Notes under the pieces: generated by a model
Told to the model about the DNA's origin: nothing
Seen by the model: only the letters and a program-made list of their open reading frames with translations
Databases searched by the model: none
DNA from: Streptomyces clavuligerus
GTDB lineage: Bacteria > Actinomycetota > Actinomycetes > Streptomycetales > Streptomycetaceae
Length of the DNA: 64,000 nucleotides
Assembly (NCBI RefSeq): GCF_005519465.1
Contig: NZ_CP027858.1
Coordinates: 5,332,001-5,396,000 of the forward strand
Reading direction: 5' to 3'
Position numbers and translations under genes: made by a program
Part shown: piece by piece, positions 35,903 to 45,503 of the stretch
How positions within the stretch are numbered: the first letter of the stretch is position 1
How the letters are laid out: every line of letters starts with the position of its first letter

Positions 35903-37524
35903 GCGGCACCGGCCCCGGCCCGGAGGGACCGGCCGGCGGCGGCACGGGCGTCCGGGTCCACACGGGCTGGCGGCGGCTGGACCGCCGGGCGCCCCTGGTC
36001 GCCGCCGCCCTCATGGCCGGTGCGGCCGGTGGCGTCACCCTGCCCGTGCTGCTCGGTCTCACCGCCCTCCCGGAGTTCCTCGGCGACCTGCGGCCCCGAG
36101 CCGCCCTGCTGGTGGCCGGGGCGGTACTGGTGACCGCCGGAGCGGCCGGTCTGGAGTGGCTGCGGCTGCGGCGCACCCGTTATCGCACCGGGCCCGACAC
36201 GGTCGAGCTGCACAGCGGAATCCTGCTGGTCAACCGGCGCTCCCTGGCCCGGGAGCGCATCCGCGCGGTCGATCTCACCGCCCATCCGCTGCTGCGGCTG
36301 CTCGGCCTGGTGAAGGTCCGCATCGGCACCGGGGAACGGGCCGGGAGCGGCGCCCCCACCCTGGAGCTGAACCCGGTCTCCCGCGCCGAGGGCGAACGGC
36401 TCCGCCGGGAACTGCTGGACCGGACGGCCGAGGACACCGGCGGCCTGTCGGCGGACGGGCCGCTGGCCGCCCTGGAGCGGGGCTGGATCCGCTATGCCCC
36501 GCTGTCCTTCGTCGCGCCCACGCTCGGCGGGGCGGCCGTCGGGGCGGTGCTCCAGGTCAGCGACTGGCTCGGGCTCCAGGGCGAGGTCGTCCACCGTGTC
36601 GGCGAGCTGTTCCGGGACACCACCGTCGCCGTGACGGTGGCCGTCCTCGTGTCGGCGGCCCTGCTCGCCGGGGTGGTCGGCTCGCTCGGCCTGTGGACCG
36701 AGATGTGGTGGAACCACCGGCTGGAGCGGGAGCCCGGCGGCACGCTCCGGGTGCGCCGCGGGCTGTTCACCGTCCGCTCCATATCGCTGGAGGAACGGCG
36801 GCTGCGCGGGGTCGAGCTGGTCGAGCCGCTGGGGGTCCGGCTGGCGGGCGCCGCCCGGGTGGACGCCGTCGCCACCGGGATGGGGCAGGACGCCGACGCC
36901 CAGGGCGACGATCTGGAGGTGCTGCTGCCCGCCGCGCCCCGGGGCGTCGCCGGGGAGGTCGTCGCCCGGGTGCTGCGGGTGCCCGACCCGCCGACGGACG
37001 CCCCGCTGACCGGGCACCCCCGGGCCGCCCGCGCCCGCAGGCTGCGCCGGGCGCTGGGCGCCGTCCTCGTCCCGCTCGGGGTGGTGGCCGTGCTGGGGCT
37101 CTGGCTCACGCCCGTGCTGCTGTGGATCGCGGCGGCGGTCGCGGCGGTGGCCGTCCCGGCGGCGGCGCTGCTCGGTCTGGACGCGTACCGGGCCCTGGGG
37201 CACGGGATCAGCGGGGAGTTCCTGGTGGTCCGCTCCGGCTCGGTGCGCCGCTCCACCGTGGCGCTCCAGCGTGCCGGGGTCATCGGCTGGGTGGTGCGGC
37301 AGTCCCCCTTCCAGCGCCGGGCCGGGCTGCTGACCCTGACCGCGACGACGGCCGCGGGGACCGGGGGGTACGCGGTCCGCGACGCCGACGCGGTCGAGGG
37401 GCTGACCTTCGCGGCCCAGGCGGTACCGGGTCTGCTGGAACCCTTCCTGGAGCCGCTGCCCGGGGTGCCCGGCGGGCCTTCCCGGGCAGCGCTCGCCGCG
37501 GTCGGTGCGGATTCCGCCGGCTGA
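35899..37524 (+). CDS. Multi-PH-domain membrane protein (YdbT-like)
   Basis: 541 residues with three bPH2 modules and three pairs of transmembrane helices: the first PH follows helices at about 40-90 (TRYRTGPDTVELHSGILLVNRR), the second follows helices at about 195-270 (WNHRLEREPGGTLRVRRGLF), the third follows helices near 385-420 (GHGISGEFLVVRSGSVRRSTVALQRAGVIGW). This is the YdbT architecture, and its 4-bp overlap with the YdbS-like gene supports a two-component membrane complex. Start MSGTGPGPEG is fixed by the overlap. Function in Streptomyces is not established. Confidence 0.85.
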   Translation: MSGTGPGPEGPAGGGTGVRVHTGWRRLDRRAPLVAAALMAGAAGGVTLPVLLGLTALPEFLGDLRPRAALLVAGAVLVTAGAAGLEWLRLRRTRYRTGPDTVELHSGILLVNRRSLARERIRAVDLTAHPLLRLLGLVKVRIGTGERAGSGAPTLELNPVSRAEGERLRRELLDRTAEDTGGLSADGPLAALERGWIRYAPLSFVAPTLGGAAVGAVLQVSDWLGLQGEVVHRVGELFRDTTVAVTVAVLVSAALLAGVVGSLGLWTEMWWNHRLEREPGGTLRVRRGLFTVRSISLEERRLRGVELVEPLGVRLAGAARVDAVATGMGQDADAQGDDLEVLLPAAPRGVAGEVVARVLRVPDPPTDAPLTGHPRAARARRLRRALGAVLVPLGVVAVLGLWLTPVLLWIAAAVAAVAVPAAALLGLDAYRALGHGISGEFLVVRSGSVRRSTVALQRAGVIGWVVRQSPFQRRAGLLTLTATTAAGTGGYAVRDADAVEGLTFAAQAVPGLLEPFLEPLPGVPGGPSRAALAAVGADSAG

Positions 37525-38531
37525 GGGGCTTCCCTCGGACCCGTTCGGCGGGTCTCGCTGACTCCCAAGAAGGCACTGGGGCCGGGCGGTGCCCGGTTGT
37601 CACCGGCTCAGGGGACGGGCTTCGGCCCCGGGGTGACGGGGAGGAGGCGCGGCGACGACCGGACGGCGCATCGGTCCCGCCGGGCCCGGCTGCCCCTGCG
37701 GGCGGTCCGGATTCCGTGGGCTCAGGGATGTCGCGTCGGGTCGATCCGGCAGGTCTCACCGACCTCCTCCCGGGCCGTGGGACCCGGTGGGACGGCATGA
37801 CGACCGCCGGACGGCGTACCGTCCCGACCGCACGGGCCGGTGCCGTGCTCGGCGGCGGCCGGGCAGGCTGCCGCCACGCCGTCCGTTCCGACCCCGGTGG
37901 GTGACGTGGCACCCCCCGTACGCCTCCTGTGCCGACCTCCGGAGGGGCCTCAGGCGGCAGGGATCTCCTGGCGAAGGCCGCCCCGCCGGGACCCCCGCGT
38001 GTTTCACGGCGGCGGCACCGAGGCCGGGAGGGCGTCGCCGACGCCCGCCCCGCCCCGGCAAGGCGCCGCCTGAGGGCCGCGCGGTGCGAGCGGCCACTTC
38101 GAGCCGCGTATCACGTCCACCGCCTGCGGCTTCGACGCTCCCGGCGCACGGCCGCACGGTGCAGGACGTCCGGGACGCCCGTCCCACCACCCTGGCGTGC
38201 TCGGTCGTCGTCGGCACTGACCACCCCGCGACCGCACCGCACCGTGCCGCGTACGGGTGGTCGACCGGAGCCGATGCACAGGTGCGTGTGAGAGCCCGTT
38301 CCCGGCCGTGGGATGTCCGAGGGCCGCGCAACGCGAGCAGCCGCGCCGTGCGGTGCGAGGGGGCGACCGGAACCGGAACTGGCGTACCGGGTGCGAGAGC
38401 CCGTTCCTGCCGGGCAGATCCGGCCGGGCGGACGGCCCACCGGCATCCCGCGCCCCGCCGCACGCCCGCCACGCCCGTCGCCGGGCTGCGGCCCGGCGGG
38501 AGCGCCCGGTGGCCCACCCCGGCCCGGCCCG
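37525..38531. other. Gene-free region of 1.0 kb between convergent operons
   Basis: No credible coding frame: six-frame translations are Arg/Pro/Gly/Ala-rich, lack family motifs, and the longest plus-strand frame runs through the pgl terminator into pgl. Short direct repeats occur, such as GAGAGCCCGTTCC at 38290-38302 and 38395-38407, and ACGACCGGACGGCGCA against CGACCGCCGGACGGCGTA (about 37655 and 37801). It looks like decayed or non-coding spacer between the pgi run and the pentose phosphate operon. Confidence 0.6.
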
Positions 38532-38577
38532 CCATGGCGAAGGGCCCGGTACAGGAGTACCGGGCCCTTCGCCATGG
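38532..38577. terminator. 21-bp perfect hairpin ending the pentose phosphate operon
   Basis: 38532-38552 is exactly complementary to 38557-38577 around the loop AGGA. It begins 7 nt past the pgl stop (minus strand) and can act on both strands. Confidence 0.92.
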
Positions 38578-38583
38578 TGTCGC

Positions 38584-39366
38584 TCAGGCGAGCGCCGGAG
38601 GGTAGAGGTCGCGCGGCAGCTCGGCCGCCGCGGCCGCGTCCAGCAGCCAGAGGGTGCGGCTGCGGCCGTGGGCGCCCGCCGCGGGGGCCTGGACCTCGCC
38701 CGCGCCCGACAGGGCCATGGCCACCGCCTTGGCCTTGTCCTCACCGGCCGCCAGCAGCCAGACCTCGCGTGCCGCGCGGATCGCGGGCAGCGTCAGCGAG
38801 ATCCGGGTGGGCGGCGGCTTGGGCGCGCCGTGCACCCCGACCACCGTGCGCTCGGTCTCCCGGACCGCGGGCAGCTCGGGGAAGAGCGAGGCCACATGGG
38901 TGTCCGGGCCGACGCCCAGCATCAGGACGTCGAAGACCGGCACCGGGCCGTGGTCCTCGGGTCCCGCCGCCGCTGCCAGCTCGGCGGCGTACGCGGCTGC
39001 CGCCGCGTCGGCGTCACCGCCGCAGGGGCCGTCCGAGGCGGGCATGGCGTGCACCCGCGCCGGGTCCACCGGAACGCTGTCCAGCAGTGCCGCGCGGGCC
39101 TGCGTCACATTGCGCTCCGGGTCGCCCTCGGGCAGGAACCGCTCGTCGCCCCACCACAGATCGAGCCGCTGCCAGTCGACGGCGTCCCGGGCCGGGGCGG
39201 AGCCGAGGGCGGCCAGGACGGCGTTGCCGTTGCGTCCGCCCGTCAGGACCACCGAGGCGGCGCCCCTGGCGGACTGGGCGTCCACGATCCGGGTGATCAG
39301 CCGGGCCGCCGCGGCCTGGGCCATCAGCTCCTTGTCCCGGTGGACCACGAGCTGGGGGGTGCTCAC
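38584..39366 (-). CDS. pgl: 6-phosphogluconolactonase
   Basis: 260 residues of the NagB/DevB fold. Signatures: VLTGGRNGNAVLAAL (about 40-54), WWGDERFLPEGDPERN (about 71-86, catalytic acidic/Arg residues) and DVLMLGVGPDTHVASLFPE (about 146-164), with RISLTLPAIRAAREVWLLAAGEDKA. It hydrolyses 6-phosphoglucono-delta-lactone to 6-phosphogluconate, the second step after Zwf. Last gene of the tkt-tal-zwf-opcA-pgl operon; its ATG overlaps the opcA stop by 4 bp. Confidence 0.96.
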   Translation of the reverse strand: MSTPQLVVHRDKELMAQAAAARLITRIVDAQSARGAASVVLTGGRNGNAVLAALGSAPARDAVDWQRLDLWWGDERFLPEGDPERNVTQARAALLDSVPVDPARVHAMPASDGPCGGDADAAAAAYAAELAAAAGPEDHGPVPVFDVLMLGVGPDTHVASLFPELPAVRETERTVVGVHGAPKPPPTRISLTLPAIRAAREVWLLAAGEDKAKAVAMALSGAGEVQAPAAGAHGRSRTLWLLDAAAAAELPRDLYPPALA

Positions 39367-40439
39367 TCGGCCGCCGCCTTCTTGGCCGGGGCCTTCTTCG
39401 CGGCCTTCTTCGCCGGGGCGGCGGCGGTGGAGGCGGACGCGGCGGGGGAGCCCGCGCCGTCCGCCCCGGACGCGGCCACCGGCTCGGCGGCGGGCGCCGG
39501 AGCCACCGGGTCCGCGTCACCCAGCCGGTCCACGCCGTAGCGCAGCGCCGAGGCGTAGGTGTCGTCCGGGTCGAGCCGCCGCAGCTCCTCGGCGATCAGT
39601 TCGGCGGTCTCCCGCCGCTTCAGCGCCACCGCGCGGTCGGGCTGCCCCTGGATGGACAGGTTCGCCAGCGAACCGTCCGCCCGGTCGAGCACGATCGCGC
39701 CGCAGTCGGTCTCCATCCGTACCGCGGTCAGCCCGGGCCCGGCGGACAGCGCCCGCCTCACCGGCACGGCCAGCCGGTCCGCCAGCCACATCGCGAGGAG
39801 TTCCACACTGGGGTTGAACTCCTCGCCCTCCACCTCGACGCCGGTGACCTTGCAGGCCACCTGGTCCAGCGCGGCGGCGAGCATGGAACGCCAGGGGGTG
39901 ATCCGGGTCCACGACAGATCCGTGTCACCGGGGGTGTAGGCGTCGGCGCGCGCCGACAGCTCCCGGATCGGCTGCTCGGAGGCGTAGGTGTCGGTGACCC
40001 GGCGCTGGGCCAGCGCGCCCAGCGGGTCCTTGGCCGGGTCCAGCGGGGCGTTCACCGGCCACCAGACGACGACCGGGGCGTCCGGCAGCAGCAGCGGCAG
40101 CACCACGGACTGGGCGTGCTCGCTGACCTCGCCGTACAGCCGCAGGATCACCGTCTCGCCGGTGCCCGCCTCCGCGCCCACCCGCACCTCGGCGTCCAGC
40201 CGGGCCTGGGCCCGCGCCCGCGGGGTGCGGGAGACCCGCTTGATGACGACGAGGGTGCGCGAGGGGTGCTCGCGGGAGGCGTCGTTCGCCGCCTTGAGCG
40301 CGTCGTACGCGTTCTCCTCGTCCGTGACGATGACCAGGGTGAGGACCATGCCGACGGCCGGGGTGCCGATCGCCCGGCGGCCCTGCACCAGCGCCTTGTT
40401 GATCTTGCTGGAGGTGGTGTCCGTAAGGTCGATCTTCAT
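39363..40439 (-). CDS. opcA: Glucose-6-phosphate dehydrogenase assembly protein OpcA
   Basis: 358 residues. OpcA is needed for active, correctly assembled or redox-tuned Zwf in cyanobacteria and actinobacteria; it has no catalytic motif. Recognised by MKIDLTDTTSSKINKALVQGR, VVVWWPVNAPLDPAKDPLGALAQRRVTD, DLSWTRITPWRSMLAAALDQ and the C-terminal domain with VRMETDCGAIVLDR. The last ~30 residues form an Ala/Lys tail (AAPAKKAAKKAPAKKAAAE), like the tail of UvrA in this window. Overlaps zwf and pgl by 4 bp each, so the three are translationally coupled. Confidence 0.95.
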   Translation of the reverse strand: MKIDLTDTTSSKINKALVQGRRAIGTPAVGMVLTLVIVTDEENAYDALKAANDASREHPSRTLVVIKRVSRTPRARAQARLDAEVRVGAEAGTGETVILRLYGEVSEHAQSVVLPLLLPDAPVVVWWPVNAPLDPAKDPLGALAQRRVTDTYASEQPIRELSARADAYTPGDTDLSWTRITPWRSMLAAALDQVACKVTGVEVEGEEFNPSVELLAMWLADRLAVPVRRALSAGPGLTAVRMETDCGAIVLDRADGSLANLSIQGQPDRAVALKRRETAELIAEELRRLDPDDTYASALRYGVDRLGDADPVAPAPAAEPVAASGADGAGSPAASASTAAAPAKKAAKKAPAKKAAAE

Positions 40440-41965
40440 GGCCGCCGCCAGCTCCGTCCGTCTCGTGCGAGCATCTCGTCCGCCTCGACCGGACCCCAGG
40501 TCCCCGCCGCGTACTGCGCGGGCCTGCCGTTCTGCTCCCAGTACTCCTCGATCGGGTCGAGGATCTTCCAGGACAGCTCCACCTCTTCCACCCGGGGGAA
40601 GAGGTTCGAGTCGCCGAGCAGCACATCGAGGATGAGCCGCTCGTACGCCTCCGGGCTGGACTCCGTGAAGGACTCGCCATAGGCGAAGTCCATCGACACG
40701 TCCCGGACCTCCATCGAGGTGCCCGGGACCTTGGAACCGAAGCGCAGGGTCACGCCCTCGTCCGGCTGTACCCGGATGACCAGGGCGTTCTGCCCCAATT
40801 CCTCGGTCGCCGTGTGGTCGAACGGGGAGTGCGGGGCCCGCTGGAAGACCACCGCGATCTCGGTGACCCGGCGGCCGAGCCGCTTGCCCGTCCGCAGATA
40901 GAAGGGCACGCCCGCCCAGCGGCGGTTGTCGATCGCCAGCTTGATCGCGGCATAGGTGTCCGTGGTGGACGAGGGGTCGATCCCGTCCTCCTGGAGATAG
41001 CCGACGGCCTTCTCGCCGCCCTGCCACCCGGCCGCGTACTGGGCGCGCACGGTGGACTCGCCCAGGTCCTTCGGGAGCCGCACCGCGCCCAGCACCTTGA
41101 CCTTCTCCGCCGCGAGCGCGTCCGCGTCAAAGGAGGCGGGCTCCTCCATCGCGGTCAGCGCCAGCAACTGGAGCAGATGGTTCTGGATGACGTCCCGCGC
41201 GGCGCCGATGCCGTCGTAGTACCCGGCCCGGCCGCCGATGCCGATGTCCTCGGCCATGGTGATCTGGACATGGTCGACATACGACCGGTTCCAGATCGGC
41301 TCGAAGAGCGTGTTCGCGAACCGCAGCGCCAGGATGTTCTGGACGGTCTCCTTGCCCAGGTAGTGGTCGATCCGGAAGACCTCGTTCGAGGGGAAGACCT
41401 CATGGACGACCTGGTTCAGCTCCTCCGCCGACTCCAGGTCGTGCCCGAACGGCTTCTCGATGACCGCCCGGCGCCAGGAGCCCTCCTTCTCGGCCAGACC
41501 GTGCTTCTTGAGCTGCTGGACGACCTTGGGGAAGAACTTCGGCGGCACCGAGAGATAGAAGGCGAAGTTGCCGCCGGTGCCCTGTGCCTGGTCCAGCTCG
41601 GCGATGGTCTTCTTCAGGTGCTCGAACGCCTCGTCGTCGTCGAAGTCGCCCTGGACGAACCGCATCCCCTGGTTGAGCTGCTGCCAGACCTCCTCCCGGA
41701 AGGGAGTGCGGGCGTGCTCCTTGACGGCGTCGTGGACCTCCTGCGCGAAGTCCTCGTCCTGCCACTCACGGCGGGCGAACCCGATGAGCGAGAAACCTGG
41801 TGGCAGCAGCCCGCGGTTGGCCAGGTCGTAGACCGCGGGCATGAGCTTCTTGCGGGAGAGATCGCCCGTGACACCGAAGATGACCAGGCCCGACGGCCCC
41901 GCGATACGCGGGAGCCGTCGGTCGGCGGTGTCACGCAGCGGATTGGCCTCGCCAATACCGGACAC
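40436..41965 (-). CDS. zwf: Glucose-6-phosphate 1-dehydrogenase
   Basis: 509 residues. Contains the dinucleotide-binding GVTGDLSRKKLMPAVYDLANRGLLP (about 30-54), the G6PD active-site motif RIDHYLGKETVQN (near 195) and EKPFGHD. It makes NADPH and 6-phosphogluconolactone and commits carbon to the oxidative pentose phosphate pathway. The GTG start MSGIGEANPL follows GAAGGGCTGA, which overlaps the tal stop, so translation is coupled to tal. The opcA stop overlap downstream is 4 bp. Length agrees with actinobacterial orthologues (507-510). Confidence 0.97.
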   Translation of the reverse strand: MSGIGEANPLRDTADRRLPRIAGPSGLVIFGVTGDLSRKKLMPAVYDLANRGLLPPGFSLIGFARREWQDEDFAQEVHDAVKEHARTPFREEVWQQLNQGMRFVQGDFDDDEAFEHLKKTIAELDQAQGTGGNFAFYLSVPPKFFPKVVQQLKKHGLAEKEGSWRRAVIEKPFGHDLESAEELNQVVHEVFPSNEVFRIDHYLGKETVQNILALRFANTLFEPIWNRSYVDHVQITMAEDIGIGGRAGYYDGIGAARDVIQNHLLQLLALTAMEEPASFDADALAAEKVKVLGAVRLPKDLGESTVRAQYAAGWQGGEKAVGYLQEDGIDPSSTTDTYAAIKLAIDNRRWAGVPFYLRTGKRLGRRVTEIAVVFQRAPHSPFDHTATEELGQNALVIRVQPDEGVTLRFGSKVPGTSMEVRDVSMDFAYGESFTESSPEAYERLILDVLLGDSNLFPRVEEVELSWKILDPIEEYWEQNGRPAQYAAGTWGPVEADEMLARDGRSWRRP

Positions 41966-41970
41966 GGTGG

Positions 41971-43089
41971 TCAGCCCTTCGACGGGGCGAGACGCTTGAG
42001 CTGCGCCTCGGTCGAGGTGAGCAGGTCGTTCCAGGACGACGCGAACTTCTCGACGCCCTCGTCCTCCAGGAGCCCCACGACCTCGTCGTACGAGATGCCG
42101 AGCGCCGCCACGGCGGCCAGCTCCGCACGCGACTGCGCGTAGGTGCCCCGCACGGTGTCGCCGGTGATTTGGCCGTGGTCGGCGGTGGCCTCCAGGGTGG
42201 CCTCCGGCATGGTGTTGACGGTGCCCGGCGCCACCAGCTCGTCGACGTACAGGGTGTCCTTGTACGCCGGGTCCTTCACGCCCGTCGAGGCCCACAGCGG
42301 ACGCTGCTTGTTGGCGCGCGCCCGGTCCAGCTCCGCCCAGCGCTCCGAGCCGAACACCTCCTCGTACGCCTCGTAGGCCAGCCGGGCGTTGGCGAGAGCG
42401 GCCTTGCCGCGCGCGGCCTTCGCCTCGTCGGTGCCCAGCGCGTCGAGGCGCTTGTCGATCTCGGCGTCGACCCGGGAGACGAAGAACGACGCCACCGAGT
42501 GGATCGCCGAGAGGTCGAGCCCGCGGGCCCTGGCCTTCTCCAGACCGGCCAGGTAGGCGTCCATCACCTCGCGGTAGCGCTCCAGCGAGAAGATCAGCGT
42601 GACATTTACGCTGATGCCGAGGCCGATGACCTCGGTGATCGCCGGGAGGCCCGCCCGGGTGGCGGGGATCTTGATCAGGGTGTTGGGGCGGTCCACCAGC
42701 CAGGCGAGCTGCTTGGCCTCGGCCACGGTGGCCGCCGTCTCGTGGGCCAGCCGGGGGTCGACCTCGATCGAGACCCGGCCGTCCTGCCCCTCCGTGGCGT
42801 CGAAGACCGGCCGGAGGATGTCGGCCGCGTCCCGGACGTCCGCGGTGGTGATCATGCGAATGGCCTCGTCGACGGTGACGCCGCGCGCCGCCAGCTCGGT
42901 GAGCTGCTGCTCGTAGCCGTCACCCCCGGAGATCGCCTTCTGGAAGATCGACGGGTTGGTCGTCACGCCCACCACGTGCTGCTGGTCCAGCAGCTCGGCC
43001 AGGTTGCCCGAGGTGATCCGCTTGCGCGACAGGTCGTCGAGCCAGATCGCGACGCCTTCGTCGGAGAGGCGCTTGAGTGCGTCTGTCAT
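41971..43089 (-). CDS. tal: Transaldolase
   Basis: 372 residues of the actinobacterial (class with an extended N-terminus) transaldolase. [21 protein letters not shown] near the start, [13 protein letters not shown], the Schiff-base block [16 protein letters not shown] (Lys near 140) and [21 protein letters not shown]. It transfers dihydroxyacetone units between sedoheptulose-7-phosphate and glyceraldehyde-3-phosphate. Start at MTDALKRL follows GCAGGAG by 12 nt; an upstream ATG directly abuts the GGAG and is less likely. 37 nt separate it from tkt, 5 nt from zwf. Confidence 0.95.
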   Translation of the reverse strand: MTDALKRLSDEGVAIWLDDLSRKRITSGNLAELLDQQHVVGVTTNPSIFQKAISGGDGYEQQLTELAARGVTVDEAIRMITTADVRDAADILRPVFDATEGQDGRVSIEVDPRLAHETAATVAEAKQLAWLVDRPNTLIKIPATRAGLPAITEVIGLGISVNVTLIFSLERYREVMDAYLAGLEKARARGLDLSAIHSVASFFVSRVDAEIDKRLDALGTDEAKAARGKAALANARLAYEAYEEVFGSERWAELDRARANKQRPLWASTGVKDPAYKDTLYVDELVAPGTVNTMPEATLEATADHGQITGDTVRGTYAQSRAELAAVAALGISYDEVVGLLEDEGVEKFASSWNDLLTSTEAQLKRLAPSKG

Positions 43090-43126
43090 ATGAGTCTGCA
43101 TCTCCTGCGTAGTACGTGTACCGGCG

Positions 43127-45229
43127 TCAGCGTGCGACGGCCGTCAGAGATTCCCGCGCGGCGGCGGCGACCGCGTCGGCGGTGAAGCCGAACTCGCGGA
43201 ACAGGACCTTTCCGTCGGCGGAGGCACCGAAGTGCTCCAGCGAGACGATGCGGCCCGCGTCACCGACATAGCGGTGCCAGGTCAGCCCGATGCCCGCCTC
43301 GACGGCGACCCGGGCCCGCACCGACGGCGGCAGCACCGCGTCCCGGTACTCCTGGTCCTGCTCCTCGAACCACTCCACCGACGGCATGGAGACCACCCGG
43401 GTCGGCACCCCGGCCGCCTGGAGCTGCTCCCGCGCCTCCACGGCGAGCTGCACCTCGGACCCGGTGCCGATCAGCACGACCCGCGGCGCCGCGGGCCGGC
43501 CGTCGGCCTCCTCGGCCTCGAACAGGACATAGCCGCCACGGGCCGCGTCCTCGTTGCGCGGGTAGGTCGGCACGCCCTGACGGGTCAGCGCCAGACCGTG
43601 CGGGGCGCCCACGCCGAACTTCTTCGTGTACCGCTTGAGGATTTCACGCCAGGCGATCGCCGTCTCGTTGGCGTCGGCCGGACGGACGACGTTCAGCCCG
43701 GGGATGGCGCGCAGCGAGGCCAGGTGCTCCACCGGCTGGTGGGTCGGGCCGTCCTCGCCCAGACCGATCGAGTCGTGCGTCCACACATACGTCACCGGCA
43801 GGTGCATCAGGGCCGACAGCCGCACCGCGTTGCGCATGTAGTCGGAGAAGACCAGGAAGGTGCCGCCGTAGATACGGGTGTTGCCGTGCAGCGCGATGCC
43901 GTTCATCACGGCGGCCATGGAGTGCTCGCGGATGCCGAAGTGCACCGTGCGGCCGTACGGGTCGGCCTCCGGCAGCGGGTTGCCCACCGGCAGGAACGAG
44001 GACGTCTTGTCGATGGTGGTGTTGTTGGAGCCGGCCAGGTCGGCGGAGCCGCCCCACAGCTCCGGCAGCACCCCGCCGAGCGCCTGGAGCACCTTGCCCG
44101 AGGCGGCGCGGGTGGCGACGCTCGTGCCGGTCTCGAACTCCGGCAGGTGCCCCTCCCAGCCCGCGGGCAGCTCGGTCGCGCGGATGCGGTCGAACGAGGC
44201 GGCGCGCTCCGGGTGCGCGGTGCGCCAGGCGGCGAAGGTCTTCTCCCACCGGGCGCGCGCGTCGCGGCCCCGGTCCAGCGCCTTGCGGGTGTGCCCGATG
44301 ACCTCGTCCGAGACCTCGAAGCTCTGCTCCGGGTCGAAGCCCAGCACCCGCTTGGTGGCCGCGACCTCCTCCTCGCCCAGCGCCGAGCCGTGCGCGGCCT
44401 CGGTGTTCTGCGCGTGCGGGGCGGGCCAGGCGATGATGGAGCGGGCCGCGATGAACGAGGGGCGCTCCGTCTCCTCCCGCGCCGCCTTCAGCGCCCGGTA
44501 CAGGCCCGCCGGGTCCAGATCGCCGTTGGGAAGCTGCTCCACCCGCTGGACGTGCCAGCCGTACGCCTCGTACCGCTTGAGGGTGTCCTCGGAGACGGCC
44601 GTCTCCGTGTCGCCCTCGATCGAGATGTGGTTGTCGTCCCACAGCAGCACCAGATTGCCCAGCTTCTGGTGCCCGGCGAGCGAGGACGCCTCGGCGGAGA
44701 TGCCCTCCTGGAGGCAGCCGTCACCCGCGATGCACCAGACGGTGTGGTCGAACGGGGAGGCGCCCGCGGGGGCGTCCGGGTCGAACAGACCGCGCTCGTA
44801 GCGGGCGGCCATCGCCATGCCCACCGCGTTGGCGACGCCCTGCCCCAGCGGGCCGGTGGTCGTCTCCACGCCGGTGGTGTGGCCGTACTCGGGGTGGCCG
44901 GGGGTCTTCGAACCCCAGGTGCGGAACGCCTTCAGGTCGTCCAGCTCCAGTCCGTACCCGGCCAGGTAGAGCTGGATGTAGAGGGTCAGCGAGGAGTGGC
45001 CCGCGGACAGGACGAACCGGTCCCGGCCGGTCCAGTCCGCGTCGGCGGGGTCGTGCCGCATCAGCTTCTGGAACAGCACGTACGCGGCGGGCGCCAGGCT
45101 CATGGCCGTACCGGGGTGGCCGTTGCCGACCTTCTGTACGGAATCCATGGCCAGGACGCGACCGGTGTCGACTGCCCGCTGGTCCAGATCGGTCCACTCA
45201 AGGTCTGTGGTGGTCGGCTTGGTGCTCAC
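43127..45229 (-). CDS. tkt: Transketolase
   Basis: 700 residues. Thiamine diphosphate-dependent enzyme of the non-oxidative pentose phosphate pathway. Visible: [14 protein letters not shown] (about 37-50), [14 protein letters not shown], the ThDP/Mg motif [15 protein letters not shown]...[13 protein letters not shown] (about 168-208), the pyrimidine-domain [17 protein letters not shown] (about 485-501) and the C-terminal domain [17 protein letters not shown] start. First gene of the operon with tal, zwf, opcA and pgl; divergent from ctaB, so the 274-bp spacer holds both promoters. Confidence 0.98.
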   Translation of the reverse strand: MSTKPTTTDLEWTDLDQRAVDTGRVLAMDSVQKVGNGHPGTAMSLAPAAYVLFQKLMRHDPADADWTGRDRFVLSAGHSSLTLYIQLYLAGYGLELDDLKAFRTWGSKTPGHPEYGHTTGVETTTGPLGQGVANAVGMAMAARYERGLFDPDAPAGASPFDHTVWCIAGDGCLQEGISAEASSLAGHQKLGNLVLLWDDNHISIEGDTETAVSEDTLKRYEAYGWHVQRVEQLPNGDLDPAGLYRALKAAREETERPSFIAARSIIAWPAPHAQNTEAAHGSALGEEEVAATKRVLGFDPEQSFEVSDEVIGHTRKALDRGRDARARWEKTFAAWRTAHPERAASFDRIRATELPAGWEGHLPEFETGTSVATRAASGKVLQALGGVLPELWGGSADLAGSNNTTIDKTSSFLPVGNPLPEADPYGRTVHFGIREHSMAAVMNGIALHGNTRIYGGTFLVFSDYMRNAVRLSALMHLPVTYVWTHDSIGLGEDGPTHQPVEHLASLRAIPGLNVVRPADANETAIAWREILKRYTKKFGVGAPHGLALTRQGVPTYPRNEDAARGGYVLFEAEEADGRPAAPRVVLIGTGSEVQLAVEAREQLQAAGVPTRVVSMPSVEWFEEQDQEYRDAVLPPSVRARVAVEAGIGLTWHRYVGDAGRIVSLEHFGASADGKVLFREFGFTADAVAAAARESLTAVAR

Positions 45230-45503
45230 CCTGGGTCAGGGCTCCTCTCCACATGCTCCATGTCGTACTCCCGGCGACAAGGGACGCACCGGGCGGTGTC
45301 GAGCCTACCCGCGCGAGCGCCCGCGGCCCGTCGTGACGGGGGGCGCCCACGGGCGGGGAGGGCCGCTCAACACGACACCACCCCCGTGCGGGGCGACGCG
45401 GGGGCAGCCTCTACAGTGGCGTCGTACGCGCAAGTCTTTACCGGGCCTTCATGTATGTCCGCATGCGGCCGGGGCTTGCTGGGAGTCTCTGTCAGGGGTG
45501 TGC
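45230..45503. promoter_or_regulatory. Divergent tkt/ctaB promoter region
   Basis: 274 bp with no gene. It should hold the pentose phosphate operon promoter (minus) and the ctaB promoter (plus). I could not fix -10/-35 pairs; the AT-richer stretch TACGCGCAAGTCTTTACC at about 45425-45442 is the likeliest ctaB promoter area. AGGGGTG at 45494-45500 is the ctaB ribosome-binding site. Confidence 0.35.

Noticed and set aside
33577-37203. 1208-residue open frame antisense to pgi and the PH-domain genes
   Set aside because: Crosses three well-supported plus-strand genes and their junctions; composition typical of antisense GC-rich frames.
37787-38605. 272-residue plus-strand frame in the 1-kb gap
   Set aside because: Runs through the pgl terminator into the 3' end of pgl, and shows only Arg/Pro-rich composition.
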